Shown: positions 30,931-41,940, numbered from the stretch's first letter. The stretch: DNA of 64,000 nt from an uncultured Pelagibacteraceae bacterium (GCA_902599335.1 CACKFA010000001.1:1-64000); one strand, 5' to 3'. Numbers and translations: made by a program. Notes: generated by a model from the letters alone, not told the origin.

Positions 30931-32484
30931 ATGTTGAATAAAAGAGCAGATAAACTTGAATTATTAAGAATTGCTGAAGCTGTAGCTTTAGAAAAATCAA
31001 TTGATAAAGAACTAATTATAAGTTCTATGGAAACTGGTATTGCTAAAGCTGCAAAATCAAAATTTGGTCAGGAAAATGAAATTAAAGTTTCTATCAATAG
31101 AGACAATGGAGATATTGAGCTTTTCAGAAAATTGATAATCGCTGAAAATCCTGAAAATGCAAATACAGAGATAAAATTGGAAGATGCAATCAATTTGAAT
31201 GAATTAAACAAAGATAAGTCTGTTGGTGATGAAGTATTACAGCCACTTCCTTCATTTGATTTTGGAAGAATAGCTGCACAAACTGCAAAGCAAGTGATTA
31301 GTTTTAATGTAAGAGAAGCTGAAAGAGAAAGACAATTTAATGATTTCATTGACAAAAAAGATTCTATTTTAAGTGGAATTGTAAAGAGATTAGAATTTGG
31401 AAATGTAATTGTTGATTTAGGAAGAACTGAAGCAATAATTCAAAAAAATGAATTAATACCTCGTGAAAACATTAAAGCAGGTGATCGTATAAAAGCTTAT
31501 TGTTATGATGTAAGAAGAGAACCTAGAGGGCAACAAATATTTTTATCGAGAGCTCATCCTAAATTTATGGAAAAGCTTTTTGTTCAAGAAGTTCCCGAAA
31601 TTTATGATGGATTAATAGAAATTAAGTCTTCTTCAAGAGACCCCGGAAGTAGAGCTAAAATATGCGTGAAAGCAGTCGATACATCCCTAGACCCAGTTGG
31701 TGCTTGTGTTGGTATGAGAGGTTCAAGAGTTCAAGCTGTTGTAAATGAACTTCAAGGAGAGAAAATTGATATAGTTAATTGGTCAGAAGATCCTGCTATT
31801 TTAGTCTCAAATGCGTTATCTCCAGCTGAAGTACAAAGAGTTAATGTTGACAGTGAAAGAAAAAAACTTGATGTGATACTAACTGAAGAAAATTTAAGTA
31901 AAGCAATCGGAAGAAGAGGTCAAAACGTTAGACTTGCTACGAAACTCTTAAATTATGAAATTAATATAATGACAGATGCAGAAGACTCTGAACGAAGACA
32001 ATTAGAATTCAAAGAAAAAACAGAGAACTTTGTAAAAAATTTAGAGTTAGACGAAACATTGGGTCAATTACTTGTTGCTGAAGGTTATTCAACTATTGAT
32101 GATATTAAAGATAGTTCAGCTGAAAATCTGATGAAAATTGAGGGTATAGAAGAAGATACAGCAATAGCCTTAATAGAAAGAGCTAAAGAGTTTCATGAAA
32201 AAGATCAGGAAGATATTTCTCAGAGAATTAAAGAGCTAGGTCTTGAAGATGCGTTGATAAATTTAAGAGGATTAACTCCGGGAATGTTAGTTACATTAGG
32301 TGAGCAAAAAATTCTAAGTTTAGAAGATTTTGCAGATTTAGCATCTGATGAATTAACTGGTGGTTATGATGTGGTTAAAGGTGAGAGAGTGAAAATACAA
32401 GGTTATTTGGAAGATTTTGCTCTATCAAAAGAAGAGGCGGATGAATTAATTATGTCTGCGAGAAACATTGTTTATAAAGATTGA
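30931..32484 (+). CDS. nusA: Transcription termination/antitermination factor NusA
   Basis: S1 and KH domains (GACVGMRGSRVQAVVNELQGEKIDIV), C-terminal repeats; ORF-track start 30892 lies in the hairpin, ATG at 30931 preferred. Confidence 0.96.
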   Translation: MLNKRADKLELLRIAEAVALEKSIDKELIISSMETGIAKAAKSKFGQENEIKVSINRDNGDIELFRKLIIAENPENANTEIKLEDAINLNELNKDKSVGDEVLQPLPSFDFGRIAAQTAKQVISFNVREAERERQFNDFIDKKDSILSGIVKRLEFGNVIVDLGRTEAIIQKNELIPRENIKAGDRIKAYCYDVRREPRGQQIFLSRAHPKFMEKLFVQEVPEIYDGLIEIKSSSRDPGSRAKICVKAVDTSLDPVGACVGMRGSRVQAVVNELQGEKIDIVNWSEDPAILVSNALSPAEVQRVNVDSERKKLDVILTEENLSKAIGRRGQNVRLATKLLNYEINIMTDAEDSERRQLEFKEKTENFVKNLELDETLGQLLVAEGYSTIDDIKDSSAENLMKIEGIEEDTAIALIERAKEFHEKDQEDISQRIKELGLEDALINLRGLTPGMLVTLGEQKILSLEDFADLASDELTGGYDVVKGERVKIQGYLEDFALSKEEADELIMSARNIVYKD

Positions 32485-32494
32485 GTGATGAGGT

Positions 32495-34717
32495 ATGGAA
32501 AAAAAAACAAAATTAACAATTTCAGGCTCAGCCAAAAAATCAATAAAGAATATTGAGATTGCAAAAACTCAAGGAAAAAATTCTGTAGTAATTGAAAAAC
32601 AAACTGGAAAATTCTCTAGTAGAGGTGGATCTTTAAGATCTAGTAACAATAATCCAAGAACAACAACTTCAACCTTTAAAAGAGGAGTCCCACTTAAAAC
32701 TTCATTCAATCCTAAATCACCTCCTATAATAAATGATTTTGAAAAGAGAAAATTAGCAGAACAAAGAGCTACCAAAAGACTTAAAGGTGATAGTGAAAAT
32801 AAAGATAAGAAGACTTTGAAAGTAGGTACTAAGAAAAGAGAATTAAAACTAACAGTTTCTAGAGCGTTAAGTGACGAGATTGATGCAAAACAAAGAAGTT
32901 TAGCATCAGTTAAGAGAGCAAGACAAAAAGAAATTAAAAACGCTACTAAAGAAGATTCTCAAGAAAATTTAAAACCAGTTAAAAGAGACGTTAATATTCC
33001 TGAAGCAATTACAGTTAGAGAACTAGCAAATAGGATGGCTGAACAATCTAGCAATGTAATTAAGCATTTATTTGCTATGGGTGTTACTGTGACTATCAAT
33101 CAAACATTAGCTGCGGATACTGCAGAATATTTAGTTAGAGAATTTGGTCATAATCCTATTAGAGAAGAGAAAGCAGAGGAAATAATTCAAAAAATAAAAG
33201 CTTCAAGAACTGAAAATTTAAAAAATCGACCTCCGATAGTTACTGTAATGGGGCATGTTGATCATGGTAAGACATCAGTATTAGATGTTCTTAGAAGTGC
33301 AAATGTAGTTTCAGGAGAATTTGGTGGAATCACTCAACATATTGGAGCTTATCAAATTGAAAGCCAAGATAATAAATTAACATTTATTGATACACCAGGC
33401 CATGCTGCTTTTACAGAGATGAGAGCAAGAGGATCAAAATTAACAGACGTGGTTGTTTTAGTAGTTGCTGCTGACGATGGAGTTAAACCTCAAACAGTTG
33501 AGTCTATCAAACATGCTAAAGCTGCAAATGTTCCGATAGTTGTAGCTATAAATAAATGTGATTTACCAGAGGCAGATCCTCAAAAAATAAAAAATCAATT
33601 ATTAGAGCATGAATTAATTGCTGAAGATTTATCTGGTGATACTTTAATGGTTGAGATTTCAACTAAAACAAAACAAAACTTAGATAAATTAGTAGAGTCA
33701 ATAATACTACAAGCAGAGATTTTAGATCTTAAAACGGATTATGAATCTAAAGCTACAGGAATAGTTTTAGAGTCAAAAATTGATGTTGGCAGAGGTCCAG
33801 TTGCAAATATAATTGTAACAACTGGAACACTTAAGAGAGGTGATTTTTTTGTAAGTGGTTTAAAGTGGGGAAAAGTAAGAGCTATTATTAATGATAAAGG
33901 TAAAAATATTAATGAAGCATTACCTTCTACTCCTGTTGAAATTTTAGGAATAAATGGTGCAGCGAAAGCTGGAGATGATTTTATTGTTCTTGATACAGAA
34001 AAAGAAGCTAAGACACTGAGTGAAAATAGAGCTCAAGAGAGTAAGGATGGAAAAAATCCACTATCTTTTGCAACTCAAGATTCTGCTTTTTCAGATAAAT
34101 CTACTGAAGAACTAAATTTAATTATTAAATCTGATGTACATGGATCATCTGAAGCAATCAAAAATGCAATTAGTCAAATCAAACATGACGAGGTTAAACC
34201 TAAAATAATTTTATCAGATATTGGAATGGTAACAGAAACAGACGTTACATTAGCTAAAGCTTCAAATGCAGTATTAATAGCTTTCAATGTTAAACCAAGT
34301 AAAGAGGCAAAAAAACTTGCTGAAAATGAGAAGATAAAAATATCTTCTTACAATATTATTTATGAAGTTCTAGACTATATTAAACAAAGGATGTCAGGTT
34401 TGTTAGCACCAGATGTACAAGAAAAAATTACTGGTACTGCACAAATTTTAGAAATATTTAAAGTTTCGGGTGCAGGTAAAGTTGCTGGCTCAAAAGTAAC
34501 TGAAGGAGAAATTAATAGTACTTCAGATGTAAGAATTATTAGAGATGGTGCTATTATTTATACTGGAAAAGTTTCAACAATATTTAGAGAAAAAAACCAA
34601 GTTAAACAGGTAAGTGATGGTCAAGAATGTGGAATAACCGTTAAAGATTATATGGATTTCCAAAAAAATGACACAATAGAGGCATTTAGTGTTACATCTA
34701 CAGAGAGGTCAATTTAA
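32495..34717 (+). CDS. infB: Translation initiation factor IF-2
   Basis: [38 protein letters not shown]. Confidence 0.98.
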   Translation: MEKKTKLTISGSAKKSIKNIEIAKTQGKNSVVIEKQTGKFSSRGGSLRSSNNNPRTTTSTFKRGVPLKTSFNPKSPPIINDFEKRKLAEQRATKRLKGDSENKDKKTLKVGTKKRELKLTVSRALSDEIDAKQRSLASVKRARQKEIKNATKEDSQENLKPVKRDVNIPEAITVRELANRMAEQSSNVIKHLFAMGVTVTINQTLAADTAEYLVREFGHNPIREEKAEEIIQKIKASRTENLKNRPPIVTVMGHVDHGKTSVLDVLRSANVVSGEFGGITQHIGAYQIESQDNKLTFIDTPGHAAFTEMRARGSKLTDVVVLVVAADDGVKPQTVESIKHAKAANVPIVVAINKCDLPEADPQKIKNQLLEHELIAEDLSGDTLMVEISTKTKQNLDKLVESIILQAEILDLKTDYESKATGIVLESKIDVGRGPVANIIVTTGTLKRGDFFVSGLKWGKVRAIINDKGKNINEALPSTPVEILGINGAAKAGDDFIVLDTEKEAKTLSENRAQESKDGKNPLSFATQDSAFSDKSTEELNLIIKSDVHGSSEAIKNAISQIKHDEVKPKIILSDIGMVTETDVTLAKASNAVLIAFNVKPSKEAKKLAENEKIKISSYNIIYEVLDYIKQRMSGLLAPDVQEKITGTAQILEIFKVSGAGKVAGSKVTEGEINSTSDVRIIRDGAIIYTGKVSTIFREKNQVKQVSDGQECGITVKDYMDFQKNDTIEAFSVTSTERSI

Positions 34718-35085
34718 TGGCAGATAGAATAGGAAAACCAGTGTCACAAAGACAGTTAAGAGTAGGTGAAATGATTAAGCAGTCTTTAAGCATGATTTTT
34801 ATAAGGAATGAGGCTAAGGTGCCGAATTTAGAAACAAATACTATAACGGTTACTGAGGTTAGAATGAGTCCTGATTTAAAAATTGCTAAAGCATATGTTC
34901 TTCCATTGGGTGGAAAAGATGCTGAGGAAACAATTAATATTTTAAAGGAATACTCATTTTTAATTAGAAAAATTTTATCACAAAAAGTGGTTATGAAATT
35001 TTTACCAAAATTACTTTTTAGAAAAGATGAATCTTTTGAGTATGCGGAAAAAATAGAAAACTTAATAAAACAAACAAATAAATAG
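34717..35085 (+). CDS. rbfA: Ribosome-binding factor A
   Basis: SQRQLRVGEMIKQSLS, TVTEVRMSPDLKIAKAYVLPL. Confidence 0.93.
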   Translation: MADRIGKPVSQRQLRVGEMIKQSLSMIFIRNEAKVPNLETNTITVTEVRMSPDLKIAKAYVLPLGGKDAEETINILKEYSFLIRKILSQKVVMKFLPKLLFRKDESFEYAEKIENLIKQTNK

Positions 35086-35097
35086 GAAGAAAGAGGC

Positions 35098-35346
35098 ATG
35101 AACAAAAAGGCACAAGAATTAGCAATGCATGATAAAGATACTGGATCTTCAGAGATACAAATCGCTTTGCTAACAGAGAAAATTGAAACTCTCTCTAAAC
35201 ATATTAAGCAATTCAAAAAGGATAAACATTCATCTGTTGGATTGTTGAGAGCGGTAAATAGAAGAAAGAAATTGTTAGAATACCTAAAGAAAAATAAAAT
35301 GGATTCTTACAAAAATGTACTGTCGAAATTGAATTTAAGAAAATAG
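35098..35346 (+). CDS. rpsO: 30S ribosomal protein S15
   Basis: DTGSSEIQIALLTEKI, HSSVGLLRAVNRRKKLLEYLK. Confidence 0.97.
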   Translation: MNKKAQELAMHDKDTGSSEIQIALLTEKIETLSKHIKQFKKDKHSSVGLLRAVNRRKKLLEYLKKNKMDSYKNVLSKLNLRK

Positions 35347-35361
35347 AAGTCAAGATAGATA

Positions 35362-35396
35362 GAACGGAATGGAACGAAACGAACGAAACGAAACGG
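35362..35396 (+). repeat. GAA(A)C short tandem repeats in pnp leader
   Basis: GAACGGAATG then GAAC GAAAC GAAC GAAAC GAAAC GG; T-free 35371..35399. Confidence 0.8.
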
Positions 35397-35403
35397 AAAT
35401 GAA

Positions 35404-37476
35404 ATGTTTAAAGTATATAAGAAGGAAATTGAAGTAGCAGGAAAAAAGATAAATTTAGAAACAGGTAAAGTAGCAAGACAGGCAGACGGTGCAATAATCG
35501 CAACATGTGGAGAGACAGTCGTACTAGCAACAGTAGTAGGAGCAAAAAAAGTAAATCCTGATATGGATTACTTTCCATTATCTGTAAATTACCAAGAAAA
35601 ATATTATGCAGCTGGAAAAATTCCAGGTGGATATTTTAAAAGAGAAGCAAGACCAACCGAGAGCGAAACATTAATCTCAAGATTAATTGATAGACCAATC
35701 AGACCTTTGTTTCCTGATGAATTTAAAAACGAAGTTCAGTTATTACCAACTGTGATTTCATATGATAAAGAAAATGAACCAGATATTTTATCAATCACTG
35801 CTTCATCAGCAGCATTAGCCATATCGGGAATGCCATTTATGGGTCCTGTAGGAGCTTCAAGAGTTGGTTTTATTAATGGTAAATATGTTTTAAATCCATC
35901 TAAAGCAGATTTAGAAAAATCAAAATTAGATTTAGTTGTAGCGGGTACAAAAGATGCTGTGTTAATGGTTGAGTCTGAAGCAAGTGGTTTAACAGAGGAA
36001 GAAATGTTAAATGCAGTTAAATTTGGACATGAGGGATTTGTTCCAGTTATTGAGATGATTGAGGAACTTGCAAAAGAATGTAGAAAACCCGAGTGGACTG
36101 TTGAAAAGAAAGATTTATCAGAAGTTAAGAAAAAACTTGAAGAAACTTTTACAGAAGACCTTAAGAAAGCTTTTGCAACAAGAGACAAACAAGATAGATC
36201 AAATCAAATTTCAGATATTACTGATAAAGCTAAAAAGCTTTATGAAGAGGATGAAAATTACACCGATCTAGATGTTAACAGTCAGTTAAAAAATCTTGAA
36301 AAATCAATTGTAAGGACAGACATTCTAAAAAATAAAAATAGAATTGATGGTAGAGGTTTATCAGATGTAAGACCTATCGAATGTGAAGTGGGTGTTTTAC
36401 CAAGAGCACATGGTTCTGCATTATTTACTAGAGGAGAAACCCAAGCAATTGTTGTAGCAACTTTAGGAACATCTGATGACGAGCAAAGAATTGAAAGTTT
36501 AGATGGATTACAAAGAGAGCGATTTATGCTTCACTACAATTTTCCTCCTTTTTCAGTTGGAGAAACTGGTAGAATTGGAACAGGTAGAAGAGAAATTGGT
36601 CATGGTAAATTAGCATGGAGAGCAATTAATTCTTCATTACCAACAAAAGAAGCATTTCCATATACTTTTAGAGTAGTTTCAGAGATTACAGAATCTAATG
36701 GTTCCTCTTCAATGGCTACTGTTTGTGGAACTTCTTTAGCATTAATGGATGCTGGAGTGCCGATTAAAGAGCCAGTTGCAGGTATTGCAATGGGATTAAT
36801 TAAAGAAGGAGATGATTTCAGCGTCCTTTCAGACATCTTAGGTGATGAAGATCATCTTGGTGACATGGACTTCAAAGTTGCTGGAACTAAAGATGGAATT
36901 ACTTCTCTTCAAATGGATATCAAAATTACAGGTATTACATTTGAAATTATGGAACAGGCATTAAGCCAAGCTAAAGATGGAAGAGTTCATATCTTAGGAG
37001 AAATGAATAAAGCATTATCAGCTTCAAGATCTGATGTTGGAAAACATACACCAAAAATGGAACAAGTTAATGTTGATAAAAAAGACATTGCTGCTGTAAT
37101 TGGAAAAGGTGGAGCAACAATCAGAGAAATTGTTGAAAAGTCAGGAGCAAAAGTAGATGTTAATGATGAAGGTGTAGTAACTGTTGCTGCTCCTGATGAA
37201 GAGTCTAGAAACATCGCAATGCAAATGATTAAAGATATAACTGCAAAAGCTGAACTAAATAAAATTTATTCAGGAAAAGTAATGAAGATTATGGAGTTTG
37301 GTGCATTTGTTAATTTCTTAGGAAAACAAGATGGACTGGTTCATATTTCAGAGCTTGCAGATAAAAGAGTAGCTAAAGTTACTGATGTTGTAAAAGAAGG
37401 TGACGAAGTAAAAGTTAAAGTAATTGGTTTCGATAGAGGTAAAGTTAAACTTTCTATGAAACAAGCTTCTGAGTAA
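35404..37476 (+). CDS. pnp: Polyribonucleotide nucleotidyltransferase
   Basis: [19 protein letters not shown]-like, C-terminal KH ([11 protein letters not shown]) and S1 domains. Confidence 0.98.
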   Translation: MFKVYKKEIEVAGKKINLETGKVARQADGAIIATCGETVVLATVVGAKKVNPDMDYFPLSVNYQEKYYAAGKIPGGYFKREARPTESETLISRLIDRPIRPLFPDEFKNEVQLLPTVISYDKENEPDILSITASSAALAISGMPFMGPVGASRVGFINGKYVLNPSKADLEKSKLDLVVAGTKDAVLMVESEASGLTEEEMLNAVKFGHEGFVPVIEMIEELAKECRKPEWTVEKKDLSEVKKKLEETFTEDLKKAFATRDKQDRSNQISDITDKAKKLYEEDENYTDLDVNSQLKNLEKSIVRTDILKNKNRIDGRGLSDVRPIECEVGVLPRAHGSALFTRGETQAIVVATLGTSDDEQRIESLDGLQRERFMLHYNFPPFSVGETGRIGTGRREIGHGKLAWRAINSSLPTKEAFPYTFRVVSEITESNGSSSMATVCGTSLALMDAGVPIKEPVAGIAMGLIKEGDDFSVLSDILGDEDHLGDMDFKVAGTKDGITSLQMDIKITGITFEIMEQALSQAKDGRVHILGEMNKALSASRSDVGKHTPKMEQVNVDKKDIAAVIGKGGATIREIVEKSGAKVDVNDEGVVTVAAPDEESRNIAMQMIKDITAKAELNKIYSGKVMKIMEFGAFVNFLGKQDGLVHISELADKRVAKVTDVVKEGDEVKVKVIGFDRGKVKLSMKQASE

Positions 37477-37490
37477 ATCCTAAATATCTT

Positions 37491-37529
37491 ATATTTATAA
37501 CCATTAAAATTTATAATGGTTATAAATAT
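37491..37529. terminator. Perfect 15-bp stem hairpin between convergent pnp and FkbM gene
   Basis: ATATTTATAACCATT-aaaatttat-AATGGTTATAAATAT. Confidence 0.7.
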
Positions 37530-37560
37530 TTATATCTAAATTTTATTAAATTAAATTAAA

Positions 37561-38328
37561 TTAGTAATTTTTGAAATAATAATCTTGTCCAATAGAGTTT
37601 ATTAAATAAAAATTATTTCTTCTCAAATAATTAAAAACTCTTGCTTTAAGATTGTCATGTATCTCTATTTGCATTGTAATTTTATTATTTCTTGTTAATT
37701 TTTCAGCACCTCTTAAAGCATTTAATTCGTGTCTTTCAACATCAACTTTCATTAAAATATTTTTATTTTTTAAGCACAAAATATTATCTAATTTATTTAA
37801 ATTAACGGTTTCAAATTTTATATTTTGTTTTTTATATTTAAATATTTCAGGGTCATAATTCATATCAATGCTAGAGCCACCCATTTTATTTTCATCTATA
37901 TACCAAATTTTTCTCTTCGTTTTTAAACTAGAGCATGCAAAATTGTGGATTTTAATATTGAAATTATTTATTTGAACATTTTTTTTAAGAATTTTGAATG
38001 TTCTTTCATTTGGTTCAAAAGCATACACATTTTTTATATTATTAAAAAATAAGGAATAATAACCAATATAAGAACCTAAATCTAAAAAATAATCAATATT
38101 ATTAAATCTTGAAATTTTACTAAGAAAATTTATTTTATCTCTTTCATAAGTTCCTTTAAGGTATATTTCACGATCAATTGAGTTTTTTAAATTTAAATTT
38201 ATTTTACAAAATCCTATATCTATTATTTGAAATTTAGAAAAAAAAATTTGTTTTCTTAAAATTGAAGGTATTACTCTTTTAAATAGTTTAATATTAATAT
38301 TGTATAAATAAAGAAATAATAATCTCAC
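37561..38328 (-). CDS. FkbM-family SAM methyltransferase
   Basis: FLDLGSYIGYYSLFF, ENIYAFEPNERTFKILKKN-like, MKVDVERHELNALRGAEKL. Confidence 0.9.
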   Translation of the reverse strand: MRLLFLYLYNINIKLFKRVIPSILRKQIFFSKFQIIDIGFCKINLNLKNSIDREIYLKGTYERDKINFLSKISRFNNIDYFLDLGSYIGYYSLFFNNIKNVYAFEPNERTFKILKKNVQINNFNIKIHNFACSSLKTKRKIWYIDENKMGGSSIDMNYDPEIFKYKKQNIKFETVNLNKLDNILCLKNKNILMKVDVERHELNALRGAEKLTRNNKITMQIEIHDNLKARVFNYLRRNNFYLINSIGQDYYFKNY

Positions 38329-38332
38329 TTAT

Positions 38333-39118
38333 TTATGATATATTTTTAGGATCAGGCATTCCAACCTTGTTGTATCCAGCATCTACGTAGTGAATTTCAC
38401 CAGTAACACCGTTTGCCAGGTCGCTTAATAGGTATAATGCTGAATTTCCAACATCATGGATATCCACATTTCTCTTTAGAAAAGAATGGTCTTCGTTCCA
38501 TTTATATAGGAATTTTGCATCTCCGATTGCAGATGCAGCTAACGTTTTTATAGGTCCTGCGCTTATTGCATTTACCCTCATACCTTTGGCACCTAAATCA
38601 CGAGCTAAATATTTAACACTAGCTTCAAGAGCTGATTTACAAACACCCATTACATTATAATTTGGAATAGCTTTTGTGGACTCGTAAGTAAGAGTTAACA
38701 TACTGCCGCCTTCTTTCATTACTTTAGAAGCTTCTTTTGCTACTTCAGTAAATGAAAAACAAGAAATTAACATACTTCTTAAAAAATTTTCTCTTGTTGT
38801 ATTTAGGTACTCACCTGATAACTCTGATTTATCCGAAAAAGCAACTGCATGAACTACAAAATCAATTTCACCCCATTGAGATTTTATATCTTCAAATAAT
38901 TTTACAACTTCTTCTTTTTTTTCAACATCACAACTAAATGTAATGTTTGAATTTAATTTTTCTGCTAAAGGAATAACTCTTTTTTTTAAAGCGTCACCCA
39001 AATATGTAAATGCTAGTTCAGCTCCTGCTTCAGCAAGTTTTTGAGAAATACCCCAGGCGATAGATCTTTCATTTGCCACACCCATGATTAATCCTTTTTT
39101 ACCTTTCATTAAACTCAT
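38333..39118 (-). CDS. fabI: Enoyl-ACP reductase
   Basis: GKKGLIMGVANERSIAWGI, YNVMGVCKSALEASVKYLA. Confidence 0.97.
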   Translation of the reverse strand: MSLMKGKKGLIMGVANERSIAWGISQKLAEAGAELAFTYLGDALKKRVIPLAEKLNSNITFSCDVEKKEEVVKLFEDIKSQWGEIDFVVHAVAFSDKSELSGEYLNTTRENFLRSMLISCFSFTEVAKEASKVMKEGGSMLTLTYESTKAIPNYNVMGVCKSALEASVKYLARDLGAKGMRVNAISAGPIKTLAASAIGDAKFLYKWNEDHSFLKRNVDIHDVGNSALYLLSDLANGVTGEIHYVDAGYNKVGMPDPKNIS

Positions 39119-39121
39119 AAA

Positions 39122-40333
39122 TTAAACCTTTTCAAAAATTAAAGCTGCATTAGTTCCACCAAAACCAAAGCTATTTGACATTACTGTATTTAAAGTTGCT
39201 CCCGTTTCAGTTTTTGAAACTATAGGAAATCTTTTAGCATCATCATCCATATCTGTAATATTTGCTGATCCTGTTATGAAATTGTTTTTCATCATTATCA
39301 AACAATAGATTGCTTCATGCACTGAAGCAGCCCCTAAAGGATGACCCGATAAAGATTTTGTTGAGCTTATTTTTGGAATGTCTTCTCCAAAAGTTTCTTT
39401 AATAGCATTGAGCTCAGTTATATCTCCAACTGGAGTAGATGTTCCGTGAGTATTAATGTAATCAATTTTATTTTTAGCAGTTGCCATCGCCATTTTCATA
39501 CATCTGACAGCCCCCTCTCCTGATGGAGCTACCATATCATATCCATCTGAAGTTGCTCCATAACCAGTTAATTCTGCGTATATTTTAGCACCTCGTGCTT
39601 TGGCATGTTCGTATTCTTCAAGTACTAATACACCTGCACCACCTGCAATTACAAACCCATCTCTAGTTTTATCATAAGCTCTAGACGCAGATTGAGGAGT
39701 ATCATTATATTTTGAAGACAATGCAGTCATTGCATCAAACATTGCTGTCATTGCCCAATGAATTTCTTCACTTCCACCTGCAAAAACAATATCCTGTTTG
39801 CCCATTTGAATTAATTCCATAGAATTTCCTATGCAGTGTCCACTAGTTGCACATGCAGAACTCATTGTGTAGTTGGTTCCTTTAATTTTAAATGGTACTG
39901 CAAGTGTTGCTGAGGCAGTACTGGCCATTGTTCTTGGAACAATAAAGGGTCCCATTAGTTTTGGAGTTTTAGCTCTAGTTTTGTCTGCTGCAAGTATTAC
40001 GTTTTCAATTGATGGGCCACCGGAACCCATTACAATCCCAGTTTTAAAATTACTTACTTCACTTTCTTCTAATCCAGAGTCTTCAATAGCCTCTTTCATT
40101 GCAATATAATTGTAAGCTGAGCCTGATCCCATAAATCTAATTGTTTTTCTATCTATATGATCTTCAAGTTTAATATTTGGTTTACCGTGAACATGGCTTT
40201 TCAAGTTATGCTCTTTATAATCTTCAGCATAAGAAATTCCTGATTTTGAATTTAATAAAGATTGATGAACTTCTTCTTGATTATTTCCTAAACAAGAAAC
40301 AACACCTAAACCTGTAATAACCACTCTTCTCAT
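39122..40333 (-). CDS. fabB: Beta-ketoacyl-ACP synthase I
   Basis: [42 protein letters not shown]. Confidence 0.96.
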   Translation of the reverse strand: MRRVVITGLGVVSCLGNNQEEVHQSLLNSKSGISYAEDYKEHNLKSHVHGKPNIKLEDHIDRKTIRFMGSGSAYNYIAMKEAIEDSGLEESEVSNFKTGIVMGSGGPSIENVILAADKTRAKTPKLMGPFIVPRTMASTASATLAVPFKIKGTNYTMSSACATSGHCIGNSMELIQMGKQDIVFAGGSEEIHWAMTAMFDAMTALSSKYNDTPQSASRAYDKTRDGFVIAGGAGVLVLEEYEHAKARGAKIYAELTGYGATSDGYDMVAPSGEGAVRCMKMAMATAKNKIDYINTHGTSTPVGDITELNAIKETFGEDIPKISSTKSLSGHPLGAASVHEAIYCLIMMKNNFITGSANITDMDDDAKRFPIVSKTETGATLNTVMSNSFGFGGTNAALIFEKV

Positions 40334-40833
40334 TATTTAAATAACCCCACTTTTAAACTTTCTGCTGAATATATTTTTTTATTATCTGCAAGAACAATTC
40401 CATTTGCAAGTCCGACAGTTGTTCCTCCAGGAGACATAATTTTCTTCATATCTATTTCATATCTTACATTTTTTACACTCTGTAAAACTTCACCTGTAAA
40501 TTTTACAGTACCCACTCCTAAAGCTCTTCCTTTTCCAGGATTTCCTAGCCAACCCAGAAAAAAACCTACCAGTTGCCACATAGCATCTAAACCTAAGCAC
40601 CCTGGCATAACTGGATCTTTTTTAAAATGACAATCAAAAAACCAGAGATCATCTTTAATATCTAATTCAGCTTTTAAAGAGCCTTTATTAAACGCTCCAT
40701 TATTTTCATTGATTTCCGTTATTCTGTCAAACATAAGCATTGGAGGGAGTGGTAATTTTGCATTACCAGGACCAAAAAGATCACCATTCCCACAAGTTAT
40801 TAGATCATCATAGGAGTATGAGTTTTTTTTCAT
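40333..40833 (-). CDS. fabA: 3-hydroxydecanoyl-ACP dehydratase/isomerase
   Basis: [41 protein letters not shown]. Confidence 0.97.
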   Translation of the reverse strand: MKKNSYSYDDLITCGNGDLFGPGNAKLPLPPMLMFDRITEINENNGAFNKGSLKAELDIKDDLWFFDCHFKKDPVMPGCLGLDAMWQLVGFFLGWLGNPGKGRALGVGTVKFTGEVLQSVKNVRYEIDMKKIMSPGGTTVGLANGIVLADNKKIYSAESLKVGLFK

Positions 40834-40902
40834 ATTAGAGCACCCTTAATACTTGATTTAATCCTAATATAATATAATAAAACACTATATTTTTATTCAT
40901 AC

Positions 40903-40919
40903 TTTAGAATAATTATAAA
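40903..40919. promoter_or_regulatory. Putative Irr-box (ICE)-like palindrome upstream of irr / fabA
   Basis: TTTAGAATAATTATAAA; 15/17 to TTTAGAATTATTCTAAA, 6 bp before irr ATG. Confidence 0.5.
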
Positions 40920-40924
40920 AAACA

Positions 40925-41353
40925 ATGCCAAAAAACTGCAATTTTATTGAAAAATTAAGAGAAGTTGGGCTTAGACCTACTAAGCAAAGAATAAAAATGT
41001 GTGAAGTTTTGTATAATAGAGAAAAAACTTTCCATTTCACAATTAACGATTTGGTTAAAATGATATCTGAAAAAATGAATGAAAAGATATCTCTAGCCAC
41101 AGTTTATAACACAGTTCATGCATTTGAAAAAAAAGGATATTTAAAAGAAATTTCAATCGATAGTCATAAAAGTTATTTTGATACAAACACCTCAGCACAT
41201 CATCATTTTTTTGATGAAGATACGCATGAGCTAATCGATTGTGATGAGAGCGATATAGATAAAATAAATATTAGAAAAAATATTACAGGAAAAAAAATAA
41301 ATTCTGTTGAAGTGTTAGTTAGAGTTGCGAGTGATAATCAAACTCAAAAATAA
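40925..41353 (+). CDS. irr: Irr-type Fur-family iron response regulator
   Basis: GLRPTKQRIKMCEVLY, ISLATVYNTVHAFEKKGYLKEI, HHHFF motif; divergent from fabA as in other alphaproteobacteria. Confidence 0.85.
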   Translation: MPKNCNFIEKLREVGLRPTKQRIKMCEVLYNREKTFHFTINDLVKMISEKMNEKISLATVYNTVHAFEKKGYLKEISIDSHKSYFDTNTSAHHHFFDEDTHELIDCDESDIDKINIRKNITGKKINSVEVLVRVASDNQTQK

Positions 41354-41382
41354 TTTAATTAAATCATACACTTAAAATCTAC

Positions 41383-41399
41383 ATTATAATAATTCTAAA
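41383..41399. promoter_or_regulatory. Putative Irr-box (ICE)-like palindrome upstream of rubrerythrin
   Basis: ATTATAATAATTCTAAA; right half TTCTAAA perfect; 14/17 to TTTAGAATTATTCTAAA. Confidence 0.5.
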
Positions 41400-41402
41400 C
41401 TA

Positions 41403-41432
41403 TTGACATACTGATAATATGCATTATATGAT
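41403..41432 (+). promoter_or_regulatory. Sigma-70 promoter of rubrerythrin
   Basis: TTGACA-N18-TATGAT, then AAAAAGGAG SD before ATG 41459. Confidence 0.6.
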
Positions 41433-41458
41433 TTGTTAATCATTAAAAAGGAGAAAAA

Positions 41459-41875
41459 ATGTCTTTAAAAGGAAGTAAAACAGAAGAAAATTTAAAAGAA
41501 GCATTTGCTGGTGAAAGTCAAGCAAATAGAAGATATCTTTATTTCGCACAAAAAGCTGACATAGAGGGTTACAATGATGTAGCTGCAGTTTTTAGATCAA
41601 CAGCCGAAGGTGAAACTGGTCACGCACATGGTCATTTGGAGTATCTAGAAGAAGTTGGTGATCCAGGAACTGGTATGCCAATTGGTGAAACAAAAGCAAA
41701 TTTAGCTTCGGCAGTACAAGGCGAAACTCATGAGTATACTGATATGTACCCTGGTATGGCTAAAACAGCTAGAGAAGAAGGCTTTGAAGAAATTGCTGAC
41801 TGGTTTGAAACTTTAGCTAAAGCTGAAAAATCACACGCTGGTAAATTTCAAAAAACTTTAGAGTCTATTAGCTAA
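41459..41875 (+). CDS. Rubrerythrin (ferritin-like, short form)
   Basis: [50 protein letters not shown]. Confidence 0.95.
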   Translation: MSLKGSKTEENLKEAFAGESQANRRYLYFAQKADIEGYNDVAAVFRSTAEGETGHAHGHLEYLEEVGDPGTGMPIGETKANLASAVQGETHEYTDMYPGMAKTAREEGFEEIADWFETLAKAEKSHAGKFQKTLESIS

Positions 41876-41884
41876 TCAAATTTC

Positions 41885-41909
41885 TTAGTGGGCGACTAAC
41901 GCCCACTAA
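41885..41909 (+). other. Perfect 10-bp GC-rich hairpin between rubrerythrin and Fe-S gene, no T tract
   Basis: TTAGTGGGCG-ACTAA-CGCCCACTAA. Confidence 0.8.
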
Positions 41910-41940
41910 AAACAATTCGAATTTCAAAAAACTTAATTAT

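Noticed and set aside
34698-35216. 172-aa minus-strand ORF across rbfA and rpsO
   Set aside because: Spans two conserved opposite-strand genes; Cys/Ser/Phe-rich antisense artefact.
35736-36188. 150-aa minus-strand ORF inside pnp
   Set aside because: Antisense shadow of a conserved CDS with Ser/Phe-rich composition typical of such artefacts.
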